Source: Ideonella alba (GTDB lineage Bacteria > Pseudomonadota > Gammaproteobacteria > Burkholderiales > Burkholderiaceae_C). Taken from it: 64,000 bases of DNA. The notes under the pieces are model-generated. The model ran no database searches. It worked only from the letters and a program-made list of their open reading frames with translations, and was not told where the DNA came from. The translations under genes and the position numbers were made by a program. Positions 30,157-39,608 of this stretch are shown one piece after another. Each line of letters opens with the position of its first letter. The stretch's first letter is position 1. The stretch is taken from assembly GCF_018069875.1 (NCBI RefSeq), contig NZ_JAGQDF010000014.1, forward strand, positions 103,003 to 167,002. Direction: 5' to 3'.

Positions 30157-30453
30157 ATGAGCCTCGTCGTCAACGTCGAAGAAAAGCTCTTCCAGAACCG
30201 CTACAAGGTCGACCACGGCCGCCCGCATATCCAGATCAGGAAGCCCGAGGTCTGCGCCAACGACTGCAAGGACCAGAGCTGCACCTTCGTCTGCCCGGCC
30301 AGTTGCTACAAGGCCGAGGGCAATCGCTCGGTGACGCTGATCACCGACGGCTGCCTGGAGTGCGGCAGCTGCCGGGTGATCTGCACCGAGCACGCCAACG
30401 TCGCGTGGGAGTACCCGCGTGGCGGGCACGGCATCCTCTTCAAATTCGGTTGA
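30157..30453 (+). CDS. fixX: Ferredoxin-like protein FixX
   Basis: 98 residues, ferredoxin partner of FixC. The conserved cysteines lie in C-ANDC-KDQSC-TFVCPASC and CLECGSCRVIC, and the VEEKLFQNRYKVD start is typical. AAGGAG precedes the ATG. It closes the fixABCX set; the following ferritin-like gene begins 3 nt later. Confidence 0.95.
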   Translation: MSLVVNVEEKLFQNRYKVDHGRPHIQIRKPEVCANDCKDQSCTFVCPASCYKAEGNRSVTLITDGCLECGSCRVICTEHANVAWEYPRGGHGILFKFG

Positions 30454-30456
30454 GCC

Positions 30457-30909
30457 ATGGATGTCAACACCTTCCTGGCCCACGCGATCCAGCTGGAGCG
30501 CGAAGCCGCCCGCCGCTACGAGGAGCTCTCCGCCGCACTGGCGACGGAGGGCAATGCCGACCTCAAGGCCTTCTTCGCGCTGATGGCCAAATACTCGCGC
30601 CTGCACCTGGCCGACGCGATGGCCCGCGGGGGCTTTCGCGAGATCCCGGTGATCGCGCCGCAGGACTTCCAGTGGCCCGACGGCGTCTCGCCCGAGGTGG
30701 CTGACTGGGCCGGCGTCGATGCGCTGCTGGACGCGCCCGCGGCGCTGGCGCTGGCCATGGACAGCGAGCGCCGCGGCCATGCCTGGTACGCCGCGGTGGC
30801 CGCCAGCACGATCGACCCCGAGCTGCGTGCGCTGGCCGCCGAGTTCGCCGAGGAAGAGGCCGACCACCTGCGCCAGCTGCAGGCGCTGATCGCCGCCCAC
30901 GTCGCCTGA
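30457..30909 (+). CDS. Ferritin-like/rubrerythrin-type diiron protein of the nif cluster
   Basis: 150-residue four-helix protein. ExxAxRRYEEL near residue 15 and EEEADHLRQL near residue 130 are ferritin-superfamily iron-ligand patterns, with further Glu/His pairs in the middle (YSRLHLADAM; DSERRGHAWY). No rubredoxin domain. Related proteins occur in other diazotroph nif clusters. It may scavenge iron, peroxide or oxygen near nitrogenase; this is inferred from fold and position. 3 nt after fixX. Confidence 0.75.
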   Translation: MDVNTFLAHAIQLEREAARRYEELSAALATEGNADLKAFFALMAKYSRLHLADAMARGGFREIPVIAPQDFQWPDGVSPEVADWAGVDALLDAPAALALAMDSERRGHAWYAAVAASTIDPELRALAAEFAEEEADHLRQLQALIAAHVA

Positions 30910-30936
30910 CCGTTCTTTCCACCGATTCATCACGCC

Positions 30937-31260
30937 ATGCCCCAGCCGACCCGCCACGTTTTCGTCTGCAGCCAGCAGCGCCCGCCCGGCCATCCGCGCG
31001 GCAGCTGCGCCGCCCAGGGCGCCAGCCCGCTGCTGCAGGCCTTCTGGGCCGAAGTGCAGAAGCGCCAGTGCTACGACCAGGTGGCGGTCACCTACTCCGG
31101 CTGCCTCGGCCCCTGCGACGGTGGCCCCAACGTGCTGGTCTACCCCGAAGGCGTGCTGTACCAGGGCGTGACAGTGGCCGACATCGGCGAGCTCTTCGAC
31201 AGCCACCTGCTGGGTGGCACCCCGGTGGCGCGGCTGCGCGCACCGGCCACGGTCTGGTGA
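30937..31260 (+). CDS. Thioredoxin-fold [2Fe-2S] ferredoxin
   Basis: 107 residues. Cysteines 11, 24, 56 and 60 in a C-x12-C ... SGCLGPC pattern are the cluster ligands of thioredoxin-like [2Fe-2S] ferredoxins, of the type known from the Azotobacter nif region. A likely electron carrier or redox sensor for nitrogenase functions. Ends 100 nt before nifA. Confidence 0.82.
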   Translation: MPQPTRHVFVCSQQRPPGHPRGSCAAQGASPLLQAFWAEVQKRQCYDQVAVTYSGCLGPCDGGPNVLVYPEGVLYQGVTVADIGELFDSHLLGGTPVARLRAPATVW

Positions 31261-31360
31261 GCGCGCGCCACCGGCGCGCTTCTTGCACTGAACCGCCTCC
31301 AACCGGGTCGCCGCGGCGGATGCACCGTCTCGGCGCGCCCCCGGACACAGGAGGTGCACC

Positions 31361-33058
<1,698 letters not shown>

Positions 33059-33078
33059 GCGCCGCCCGGCGCTGACGT

Positions 33079-33113
33079 CGACAAGGCCGCCATCGGGCGG
33101 CCTTGTCGCTTTT
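33079..33113 (+). terminator. Rho-independent terminator after nifA
   Basis: Perfect 13-bp stem (CGACAAGGCCGCC at 33079-33091 and GGCGGCCTTGTCG at 33096-33108) with a 4-nt loop, followed by CTTTT. It ends the nifV-nifA operon and sits immediately before the NifA site of nifB. Confidence 0.92.
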
Positions 33114-33128
33114 GTCGTGACCGGCACA
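33113..33128 (+). promoter_or_regulatory. NifA upstream activator sequence before nifB
   Basis: Exact TGT-N10-ACA (TGTCGTGACCGGCACA), overlapping the last T of the nifA terminator and 45 nt upstream of the nifB -24 element. Confidence 0.75.
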
Positions 33129-33143
33129 GCCGACACGCCAATC

Positions 33144-33156
33144 CAAGTGCTTGATT
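33144..33156 (-). promoter_or_regulatory. IHF-like site before nifB (opposite orientation)
   Basis: On the minus strand AATCAAGCACTTG fits WATCAANNNNTTR exactly. It lies 17 nt from the -24 element, the same spacing as at iscS and nifH, although the asymmetric consensus points the other way. Confidence 0.55.
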
Positions 33157-33173
33157 TTTCAGTGTTTTCTGAC

Positions 33174-33188
33174 TGGCACGGCTCTCGC
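33174..33188 (+). promoter_or_regulatory. Sigma-54 promoter of the nifB operon
   Basis: TGGCACGGCTCTCGC; the -24 half is perfect and the -12 half has TCGC for TTGC but keeps the invariant GC. A start near 33199 precedes the nifB ATG by 24 nt. Confidence 0.82.
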
Positions 33189-33222
33189 AATAGGGGACTC
33201 AACCCACGACCGCGAGGTGCCC

Positions 33223-34821
33223 ATGTCTGCCAACGCCGCCTTCGTCTCGATCGCCGACCTGAAGAAAGGTCGCAGCGCCATCAGTGAGGTCATCGAGACC
33301 GGTGGCGGCTGCTCCACCACCGGCGGCGAGGGCAAGGCCAGCTGCGGCTCCTCGGCCGGTGCCGATGACATGCCGCCCGAGATCTGGGAGAAGGTCAAGA
33401 ACCACCCCTGCTACTCGGAAGAGGCCCACCACCACTTCGCCCGCATGCATGTGGCGGTGGCCCCGGCCTGCAACATCCAGTGCAACTACTGCAACCGCAA
33501 ATACGACTGCAGCAATGAATCGCGCCCCGGCGTGGTCAGCCAGAAGCTGACGCCCGACCAGGCGGTGAAGAAGGTGCTGGCGGTGGCCAGCGAGATTCCG
33601 CAGATGACGGTGCTGGGCATCGCCGGCCCGGGTGATTCGCTGGCCAACCCGAAGAAGACCTTCGACACCATGCGCCAGCTCGCCGAGCAGGCGCCCGACA
33701 TCAAGCTGTGCCTGTCGACCAACGGCCTGGCGCTGCCGGACATGGTCGATGAGATCTGCAAGTACAACATCGACCACGTCACGATCACGATCAACATGGT
33801 CGACCCGGCGGTGGGCGAGAAGATCTATCCCTGGATCTTCTACAACCACAAGCGCTACACCGGCGTCGAGGCGGCGAAGATCCTGCACGAGCGCCAGATG
33901 CTGGGCCTGGAGATGCTGACCGCGCGCGGTGTGCTCACCAAGATCAACTCGGTGCTGATTCCCGGCATCAACGACGAGCACCTGATCGAGGTGAACCGCG
34001 AGGTCAAGAAGCGCGGCGCCTTCCTGCACAACATCATGCCGCTGATCTCCGAGCCCGAGCACGGCACGGTGTTCGGCCTGACCGGCCAGCGCGGCCCCAC
34101 CGCGCAGGAGCTCAAGGCGGTGCAGGACGCCTGCATGGGTGGCGCCAACCTGATGCGCCATTGCCGCCAGTGCCGCGCGGATGCGGTGGGGTTGCTGGGT
34201 GAAGACCGCTCGGAGGAATTCACGCTCGACAAGATCGAGGCGATGGACATCCACTACGACCTGGACAAGCGCCGCGCCTACCAGGCCAAGGTCGAGGCCG
34301 AGCGCCAGGCCCAGCACCAGGCCAAGGTCGATGCGCTCGATGCCGCGCTGGACGCCGCCCTGATCGCCGGCCAGGAGGACCTGAAGGTGCTGGTGGCGGT
34401 GGCCACCGAGGGGCATGGCCGCGTCAACCAGCACTTCGGCCACGCCACCGAGTTCCAGATCTTCGAGGTGAGCCGCAAGGAGGCGCTCTTTGTGGGCCAC
34501 CGCCGCGTGGACCTGTACTGCCAGGGCGGCTATGGCGAAGACGAGCAGTTGCCCAGCATCGTCGGCGCGATCAACGACTGCCATGCGGTGCTGGTCTCGA
34601 AGATCGGCGCCTGCCCGCGTGACGAGCTGACGGCCGCCGGCATCGAGCCGGTCGACCAGTACGCCCACGAGTTCATCGAGAAGGCCGCGCTCAGCTGGTT
34701 CACCGACTACTGCGGCCGCGTGGCCGCCGGCCAGATCACCCACCAGGCGCGCGGCGATGCGCGCATCCGCCAGGGCGCGTTCACCGGCGCTGCCGGCGAC
34801 GCGGCCGAACTCGCCGCCTGA
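33223..34821 (+). CDS. nifB: FeMo-cofactor biosynthesis protein NifB (radical SAM + NifX-like domain)
   Basis: 532 residues. Makes NifB-co, the 8Fe-9S-C precursor of FeMo-co. The SAM-cluster motif is Cys83, Cys87 and Cys90 (CNIQCNYC); the SPGxxN-equivalent is GPGDSLAN. Residues ~385-500 form the fused NifX/NafY domain ([20 protein letters not shown]). The ATG at 33223 with GAGG upstream is used. First gene of a long operon running through fdxN, LRV, nifZ and nifS. Confidence 0.97.
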   Translation: MSANAAFVSIADLKKGRSAISEVIETGGGCSTTGGEGKASCGSSAGADDMPPEIWEKVKNHPCYSEEAHHHFARMHVAVAPACNIQCNYCNRKYDCSNESRPGVVSQKLTPDQAVKKVLAVASEIPQMTVLGIAGPGDSLANPKKTFDTMRQLAEQAPDIKLCLSTNGLALPDMVDEICKYNIDHVTITINMVDPAVGEKIYPWIFYNHKRYTGVEAAKILHERQMLGLEMLTARGVLTKINSVLIPGINDEHLIEVNREVKKRGAFLHNIMPLISEPEHGTVFGLTGQRGPTAQELKAVQDACMGGANLMRHCRQCRADAVGLLGEDRSEEFTLDKIEAMDIHYDLDKRRAYQAKVEAERQAQHQAKVDALDAALDAALIAGQEDLKVLVAVATEGHGRVNQHFGHATEFQIFEVSRKEALFVGHRRVDLYCQGGYGEDEQLPSIVGAINDCHAVLVSKIGACPRDELTAAGIEPVDQYAHEFIEKAALSWFTDYCGRVAAGQITHQARGDARIRQGAFTGAAGDAAELAA

Positions 34822-34856
34822 TGGCCCTTTCCCCGACCCCGCCAGGAGAACTCACC

Positions 34857-35051
34857 ATGGCCCTGAAGATCATTGCCTCGATGTGCACCGGCTGCTCCGC
34901 CTGCGAGCCCGAATGCCCCAACGTTGCCATCCGCGAAAAGGGCGGCACCTTCATCATCGACCCGGCCAAGTGCACCGAGTGCGAAGGCCAGTTCGACGCG
35001 CCGCAGTGCGTGTCGGTCTGCCCCGTCGACGGCTGCATCAAGAAGGTCTGA
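34857..35051 (+). CDS. fdxN: 2[4Fe-4S] ferredoxin FdxN
   Basis: 64 residues with two cluster motifs: Cys10/13/16/20 and Cys39/42/51/55, the second with the enlarged spacing typical of nif-linked ferredoxins. It gives electrons to NifB and possibly to nitrogenase reductase. An AGGAG site supports the ATG at 34857 over one at 34821 that abuts the nifB stop. Confidence 0.93.
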   Translation: MALKIIASMCTGCSACEPECPNVAIREKGGTFIIDPAKCTECEGQFDAPQCVSVCPVDGCIKKV

Positions 35052-35052
35052 C

Positions 35053-35130
35053 CACCCCCCCGAAGCGCCTGCGGCGCCTCCCCCCAGGGGGGCCGCGTCT
35101 GTGGACCGGCAAAGCCGGATCCACGTCGCG
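35053..35130. repeat. Intergenic palindromic repeat, family B copy 3 (diverged)
   Basis: CCCCCCCGAAGCGCCTGCGG, a CCCCCCAGGGGGG palindrome and the family B tail GGACCGGCAAAGCCGGATCC. The tail is nearly identical to copies 1 and 2, while the left part differs. It lies inside the nifB operon between fdxN and iscA(nif). Confidence 0.65.
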
Positions 35131-35186
35131 ACTGGGTTCGGTCGGCTGACTGCCCAGGCCCTTTTGTTCTGCACATGGAGACTGGA

Positions 35187-35567
35187 ATGATTCTTCCCAA
35201 TGTGACCGTCACGCCGGCTGCGGCGAAGTTCATGCGCCGCATGGTGCGCTTCTCGTCGCACCCGGCCGGCGGCTTCCGGCTGACGGTCACGCCGGGTGGC
35301 TGCTCGGGCTATGCGTCGGAGTTCACCGTGGCCGAGTCGCCGGCCGCGGGTGATGCCGAGATGGTGTTCGGCGACGTGCGGGTCTTCCTGCCGGCCGAGA
35401 GCCGCCTGGTGCTCGACGGCGTCACGGTCGATTTCGCCGAGACGCCCACCTCGTCGGGCCTGACCTTCTTCAACCCCTCGGCCGGCCCCTGTGCCTGCAG
35501 CAGTTCCAGCGACGCCGCGCCGCCCGCGGCCGCCACGGTGCCGCTGTCCTCGCTGAAGCGCCACTGA
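35187..35567 (+). CDS. Nif-associated A-type (IscA/HesB) Fe-S protein
   Basis: 126 residues. HesB/IscA domain with a GGCSGYASE motif; the C-terminal motif is CAC (residues in GPCACSSS) instead of the CGCG of ordinary IscA, as in nif-specific IscA proteins. A Ser/Ala/Pro-rich tail follows. It is a probable cluster or iron carrier for nitrogenase maturation. The ATG at 35187 is chosen, although an in-frame ATG four codons upstream (35175) is equally possible. Confidence 0.85.
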   Translation: MILPNVTVTPAAAKFMRRMVRFSSHPAGGFRLTVTPGGCSGYASEFTVAESPAAGDAEMVFGDVRVFLPAESRLVLDGVTVDFAETPTSSGLTFFNPSAGPCACSSSSDAAPPAAATVPLSSLKRH

Positions 35568-35575
35568 CGGAGCCG

Positions 35576-36136
35576 GTGGTGGACGCCAGCGGCTTCGACG
35601 ATGCGGTGCTGGGCCGCGGCCTGCCCGGCGCAGCCGAGGCGGCGCTGGCCGAGGCCGGTCGGCTGCGCGCCGACCCGCCCGCCGCGATGGCTGCGCTGAT
35701 GCGTGCGCAGGCCTTGGCCCCGGGCCACCCGGCGGTGCTGATCGCGCTGTACCGCCACCACTTCTACGGCCACCGCCTGTCGCTGGCGCGCGATGTGGCG
35801 CGTCGTGCGCTGCTGGTGGGTGCGCAGGCGCTGGGTTTGCCTGCGGCCTGGCGCGAGGTGCCGCGCCAGCCGCTGTCCGGCGCCCAGGACGACGCGGTCA
35901 CCCGCTTCTACCTGTTCACGCTCAAGGGCTATGCCTACCTGAGCCTGCGGCTGGACGACCCGGTCGAGGCGCGCGACGCGCTGGCGCTGCTGCGCCACCT
36001 GGACCCGGACGACCGGGTCGGCGGCGCGCTGGTCGAGGCGGTGCGCCAACGCGCGCTGGTCGGCGAGGACCCGGACGACGCTGGCGCGCCGCCAGTGACC
36101 GGCGCGGCGGCCTGGGCCCGCCTGGCCCCGGCCTGA
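35576..36136 (+). CDS. Nif-cluster helical-repeat (TPR-like) protein of unknown function
   Basis: 186 residues, starting at GTG 35576 with GGAG just upstream and 8 nt after the IscA-like gene. Predicted all-helical, with paired amphipathic helices resembling two or three TPR units (LMRAQALAPGHPAVLIALYRHHF; ARDALALLRHLDPDDRVG). Related proteins follow iscA(nif) in other nif clusters, but their role is unknown. Probably a protein-protein adaptor; the next gene starts 11 nt on. Confidence 0.6.
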   Translation: MVDASGFDDAVLGRGLPGAAEAALAEAGRLRADPPAAMAALMRAQALAPGHPAVLIALYRHHFYGHRLSLARDVARRALLVGAQALGLPAAWREVPRQPLSGAQDDAVTRFYLFTLKGYAYLSLRLDDPVEARDALALLRHLDPDDRVGGALVEAVRQRALVGEDPDDAGAPPVTGAAAWARLAPA

Positions 36137-36147
36137 GGACAGGGACG

Positions 36148-36990
36148 ATGGACAGCGCCGTCGCCACCCGCTCGCCACTGGCGCTGCGCGTGCGTGCGCC
36201 CGCCGGCGACATCCCGGTGCTGGACTGGCAAGGTCAGGCGCTGGATTGCACCCACTGCCCGCACGCGGCGTTGCGCCGCAGTGGCGCCTGCGAGCCTGGC
36301 CACAGCTGCATGCAGGACGCCTACGCGCGCCGCATCGACCGCTTCTTCCGTGCCCATCCCACGCTGGCCGACCGCCACCTGGCGCATCCGTACTTCGAGG
36401 TGCGGGCGATCGCCGCGCGCCATGTCGATGTCTTCCAGCTGGCCCGGCTGCGCGACGATCCCGACGAGACCGTGCGCCTGCAGGTGGCGCTGCGCCTGCC
36501 GCTGCGCCAGCTGGCCGCGATGGTGGCCGATCCCCACCGCGAGGTGCGCATCCGCGTCGCGCAGCGCCTGGACCCCTCGGCCCTGAGCGCCCTGGTCGAC
36601 GACCCCGACTACGAGGTCCGCAGCGCCGTGGCACGTCGTCTGCCGCCGGCGCTGCTGCCGCTGCTGGCCCGTGACCCTGACGAGCAGGTGCGCCGCGTGG
36701 TGGCCGAGCGGCTGGAGATGCCAACCCTGTGGCGCCTGGCGAACGATGCGTCGCCCCGGGTGCGCCACACCGTCGCCCAGCGCGCGCCGGTGGACCTGCT
36801 GGTCTCGTTCAGCGAAGACCCCGACTGGTCGGTGCGCTGGGTGCTGGCCGACCGCCTGGACGAGCGCCGCCACCGCGGCCTGCTGCAGGAGCTGGCGGCC
36901 GATGAGGACGCCGAGGTGCGCTGCCGCGCCCGCGAGCGGCTGCAGGGATTGCAACCACTGGAGGCCCTTCATGGCGGACATCGCGCGTGA
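36148..36990 (+). CDS. LRV protein: 4Fe-4S domain plus leucine-rich-repeat-variant repeats
   Basis: 280 residues. An N-terminal cysteine cluster (Cys34, Cys37, Cys48, Cys54) should bind a [4Fe-4S] cluster; residues ~70-275 are ~24-residue helical repeats of the DPDxxVRxxVAxRL type. This architecture is that of the Azotobacter LRV protein found in its nif region. Function unknown, perhaps a cluster-bearing scaffold for nitrogenase assembly factors. Its last 20 nt overlap nifZ. Confidence 0.85.
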   Translation: MDSAVATRSPLALRVRAPAGDIPVLDWQGQALDCTHCPHAALRRSGACEPGHSCMQDAYARRIDRFFRAHPTLADRHLAHPYFEVRAIAARHVDVFQLARLRDDPDETVRLQVALRLPLRQLAAMVADPHREVRIRVAQRLDPSALSALVDDPDYEVRSAVARRLPPALLPLLARDPDEQVRRVVAERLEMPTLWRLANDASPRVRHTVAQRAPVDLLVSFSEDPDWSVRWVLADRLDERRHRGLLQELAADEDAEVRCRARERLQGLQPLEALHGGHRA

Positions 36991-37306
36991 CGACGACACG
37001 GTCGAGCTGGCCCATCCGCCCCGCTACGCGATGGGCGAGCGGGTGGCCAGCCGCAGCGTGATCCGCAACGACGGCACCTACCCCGGCAAGGCGATCGGCG
37101 ACGTGCTGGTCGAGCGCGGCGACATCGGCTACGTGCGCTCGATCGGCACCTTCCTGCAGCAGTTCTACATCTACGCGGTGGAGTTCCCGGCCAGCGGCCA
37201 CCAGGTGGGCATGCGGGCCAAGGAGCTGTGCACGCTGGACCACCTGCCCGACGAGGTGCTGGCGCGCCTGGGCGCGCGGGCCGACTCGCTGCGCGCGCTG
37301 CGCTGA
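36971..37306 (+). CDS. nifZ: NifZ
   Basis: 111 residues. NifZ is needed with NifW/NafH for P-cluster formation in the second half of the MoFe protein. The YAMGERVASRSVIRNDGTYPG and the GDIGYVRSIGTFLQQFYIY segments are diagnostic. It starts inside the end of the LRV gene, implying translational coupling, and is followed 23 nt later by a second NifZ-like gene. Confidence 0.92.
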   Translation: MADIARDDDTVELAHPPRYAMGERVASRSVIRNDGTYPGKAIGDVLVERGDIGYVRSIGTFLQQFYIYAVEFPASGHQVGMRAKELCTLDHLPDEVLARLGARADSLRALR

Positions 37307-37329
37307 ACCGTTCCGACAGGAGAGCTCTG

Positions 37330-37596
37330 ATGATCGAACCCCGCGCCCCGATCTACGCCTGGGGACAGCCCGTGCGCGCCACGGTCGACCTGTTCAACGA
37401 CGGCAGCTACCCGGATGTCGACGAGGGCGCGCTGCTGGTGCGCGCCGGCAGCCTGGGCGAGGTGGTCCAGGTCGGCCACCATGCCGAGGCCAATCTGCCG
37501 GTCTACATGGTCGAGTTCGGCCGCACGGTGGTGGGCTGCCTCGAGGAAGAGCTCGAGCGCGCCGCGCCGGCCACCGCCGCGGTGTCCGAGGCCTGA
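37330..37596 (+). CDS. Second, shorter NifZ-domain protein
   Basis: 88 residues aligning with the NifZ core: YAWGQPVRATVDLFNDGSYPD matches the start of the neighbouring NifZ, and EVVQVGHHAEANLPVYMVEF matches its central strand region. Identity to the neighbour is only moderate, so it is an old duplication or a distinct subfamily. An AGGAGAG site precedes the ATG. Role unknown, presumed related to MoFe protein maturation. Confidence 0.8.
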   Translation: MIEPRAPIYAWGQPVRATVDLFNDGSYPDVDEGALLVRAGSLGEVVQVGHHAEANLPVYMVEFGRTVVGCLEEELERAAPATAAVSEA

Positions 37597-37599
37597 GCC

Positions 37600-37962
37600 A
37601 TGGCCGCCGGGCAGCTCCAGCCCCCTGCCGGCCGCTTCGAGCCGGCGGCGGTCTATGTGCTCGACCGCGCGCGCATCGAGGTCGCGCTGGAAGCCCGGCA
37701 CCGCTACAAGTACGTGCAGCCGCAGGTCCAGCCCGGACCGGGCGGCGTGGGCTGGCAGGTGCTCAGCCCCAACTGCTCGCGCAGCGTGGACCCGCTGGGC
37801 GGCATCATCGAGATCGCCTGGCTGCAACCGGTGGCGGGCCAGTGGCACCTGCATGCGCACGACCACCGCCGGCGCGCCTGGGTCTTCAAGCTGCGCGCCG
37901 CGACGCTGGCCGACGCGCTGGCGCGGCTGGTGGACGACCCGCTGAAGGAGTTCTGGCAATGA
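37600..37962 (+). CDS. Nif-operon protein of unknown function (120 aa)
   Basis: No confident family. 120 residues, mixed alpha/beta, with a YKYVQPQV segment, a single cysteine (SPNCSRSVDP) and a HAHDHRRRAWVFK stretch; no signal peptide or membrane helix. It starts 3 nt after the NifZ-like gene and ends in an ATGA overlap with nifS, so it is translated as part of the nif operon. Small proteins of this look precede nifS in some other diazotrophs. Confidence 0.6.
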   Translation: MAAGQLQPPAGRFEPAAVYVLDRARIEVALEARHRYKYVQPQVQPGPGGVGWQVLSPNCSRSVDPLGGIIEIAWLQPVAGQWHLHAHDHRRRAWVFKLRAATLADALARLVDDPLKEFWQ

Positions 37963-39125
37963 GCGTGGCGTCGCCGGTCTACCTGGACCACAACGCCACC
38001 ACCGCGCCGGCCCCGGAGGCGGTCGAGGCGATGCTGCAGGCGCTGCGCCAGGACTGGGCCAATCCCTCGTCGATGCATGCGCCCGGCCAGGCGGCGCGCC
38101 AGCGGCTGGGGGCCGCGCGCGCGGCGCTGGCGCGGGTGATCGGCTGCCAGCCGGCCGAGCTGGTCTTCACCAGCGGCGCCACCGAGTCCAACCACGCGGC
38201 GGTGCTGGGCGCGCTGTCGCGCGGCCGGGCGCTGGGCCGCACGCGGCTGCTGCTCTCCGCGGTCGAGCACCCCGGCCTGCTGGGCCTGGCCGAACGCTTG
38301 CGCGCGCAGGGCACGCCGGTCGATCTGCTGCCGGTGGATGCGCGGGGGGTGGTCGATGTCGACGCTGCCGCCCGCCTGATCGGGCCCGACGTGGCGCTGC
38401 TGTCGGTGATGGCCGCCAACAACGAGACCGGCGTGTGCATGCCGCTGCAGGCCCTGTCGGTGCTGGCGCGCGCGCACGGCGTGCCCTTCCATGTGGACGC
38501 CACGCAGGCGCTGGGCAAGTGCACGCTGCGTTTTGACGCCAGCGGGGCCGACCTGTGGTCGGTCTCGGCCCACAAGCTGCACGGCCCCAAGGGGGTGGGT
38601 GCGCTGGTGATTCGCAAGGGCCTGGACTGGCCGCCGCTGATCGGCGGCCAGCAGGAGCGCCACCGGCGCGGTGGCACCGAGAACGCGCCCGGCATTGCCG
38701 GCTTCGCCGCCGCCGCCACCCGCGTGGCCGCCACGCTGGAGGCGGATCTGCCGCGCATCCAGGGCCTGCGCGACCGCCTGGCGCAGGGGCTGCGCCAGCG
38801 CGTGCCGGCGCTGGTGGTCTTCGGTGAGGGCGCACCGCGCCTGCCCAACACGCTGGGCCTGCGCTTCGGCACGCTGGACGCCGAGCGCGCGCTGCATGCG
38901 CTGGAGCGCGAGGGCATCGTCGCCAGCAGCGGCGCGGCGTGCGCGGCGGGCGGCACCGAGCCCTCCGCCGTGCTGCTGGCCATGGGCTGCACGCCGCACG
39001 AGGCGCGCGCCGGCATCCGCTTCTCGCTGGGCCGCGACACCACCGACACCGACATCGCCCGCACGCTGGCCGCCGTTGAGCGCGCCATCGTGCCGCTGCT
39101 GGCCGAGCTGGCCGCCGCCGCCTGA
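37959..39125 (+). CDS. nifS: Cysteine desulfurase NifS
   Basis: 388 residues. Provides sulfur for nitrogenase clusters. PLP lysine Lys206 (SAHKLHGPKG) and active cysteine Cys328 (SSGAACAAGG); the YLDHNATT start is typical of NifS. The second desulfurase of the window and clearly distinct from the IscS at 18489. Start overlaps the upstream stop by 4 nt. Confidence 0.94.
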   Translation: MSVASPVYLDHNATTAPAPEAVEAMLQALRQDWANPSSMHAPGQAARQRLGAARAALARVIGCQPAELVFTSGATESNHAAVLGALSRGRALGRTRLLLSAVEHPGLLGLAERLRAQGTPVDLLPVDARGVVDVDAAARLIGPDVALLSVMAANNETGVCMPLQALSVLARAHGVPFHVDATQALGKCTLRFDASGADLWSVSAHKLHGPKGVGALVIRKGLDWPPLIGGQQERHRRGGTENAPGIAGFAAAATRVAATLEADLPRIQGLRDRLAQGLRQRVPALVVFGEGAPRLPNTLGLRFGTLDAERALHALEREGIVASSGAACAAGGTEPSAVLLAMGCTPHEARAGIRFSLGRDTTDTDIARTLAAVERAIVPLLAELAAAA

Positions 39126-39144
39126 ACACCTCCTGGAGAACCCC

Positions 39145-39357
39145 ATGAAAGTCATGATCCGCAAGACCTCCACCGGCGCGTTGTCGGCCTATGTCGCCAA
39201 GAAGGACCTGGAGGAGCCCATCGTCTCGCAGGAGAAGCCGGGCCTGTGGGGTGGCACGGTGACGCTGGGCAACGACTGGGTGCTGGCCCTGCCCGACATG
39301 CCCGATGGCACCGCGCTGCCGATCACGGTCGAGGCGCGCCGCCTCAGTGGTGACTGA
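39145..39357 (+). CDS. nifT: NifT/FixU
   Basis: 70 residues. The MKVMIRKTSTGALSAYVAKKD start and GLWGGTVTLGNDWVLALP segment are characteristic of the NifT/FixU family, small beta-rich proteins of unknown biochemical role always found in nif operons. GGAG ribosome site present. Confidence 0.92.
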   Translation: MKVMIRKTSTGALSAYVAKKDLEEPIVSQEKPGLWGGTVTLGNDWVLALPDMPDGTALPITVEARRLSGD

Positions 39358-39358
39358 G

Positions 39359-39607
39359 ATGGCCACCGTTGACGAGGCCCTGAGCCTGGCCGAGGCCCAG
39401 CCCACGGTGCGCGAGGCCGCGGCCGTGCTGCGCCAGCAGCTGGCACCGCTGCGGGTGATGGTGGTGGACGCCTTCGACATGCGCGGCGAAGCGCCGCTGG
39501 CCCAGGGTGCGCGCCGCGCGCTGTGGGGTGCGGCCAGTGATGGCCACTGCTGGAGCGTCAGCCACGATCCCGGCGCGCTGGCCGGCCTCTACCTGGCGGA
39601 TGTCTGA
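39359..39607 (+). CDS. Small nif-operon protein of unknown function (82 aa)
   Basis: 82 residues from the ATG at 39359, one nucleotide after the nifT stop (TGAGATG). An in-frame GTG at 39350 is an alternative start. Soluble, with an N-terminal helical half (VREAAAVLRQQLAPL) and a C-terminal strand-rich half (CWSVSHDPGALAGLYLADV). Not recognised. Coupling on both sides shows it is expressed with nifT and the DegT-like gene. Confidence 0.55.
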   Translation: MATVDEALSLAEAQPTVREAAAVLRQQLAPLRVMVVDAFDMRGEAPLAQGARRALWGAASDGHCWSVSHDPGALAGLYLADV

Positions 39608-39608
39608 G

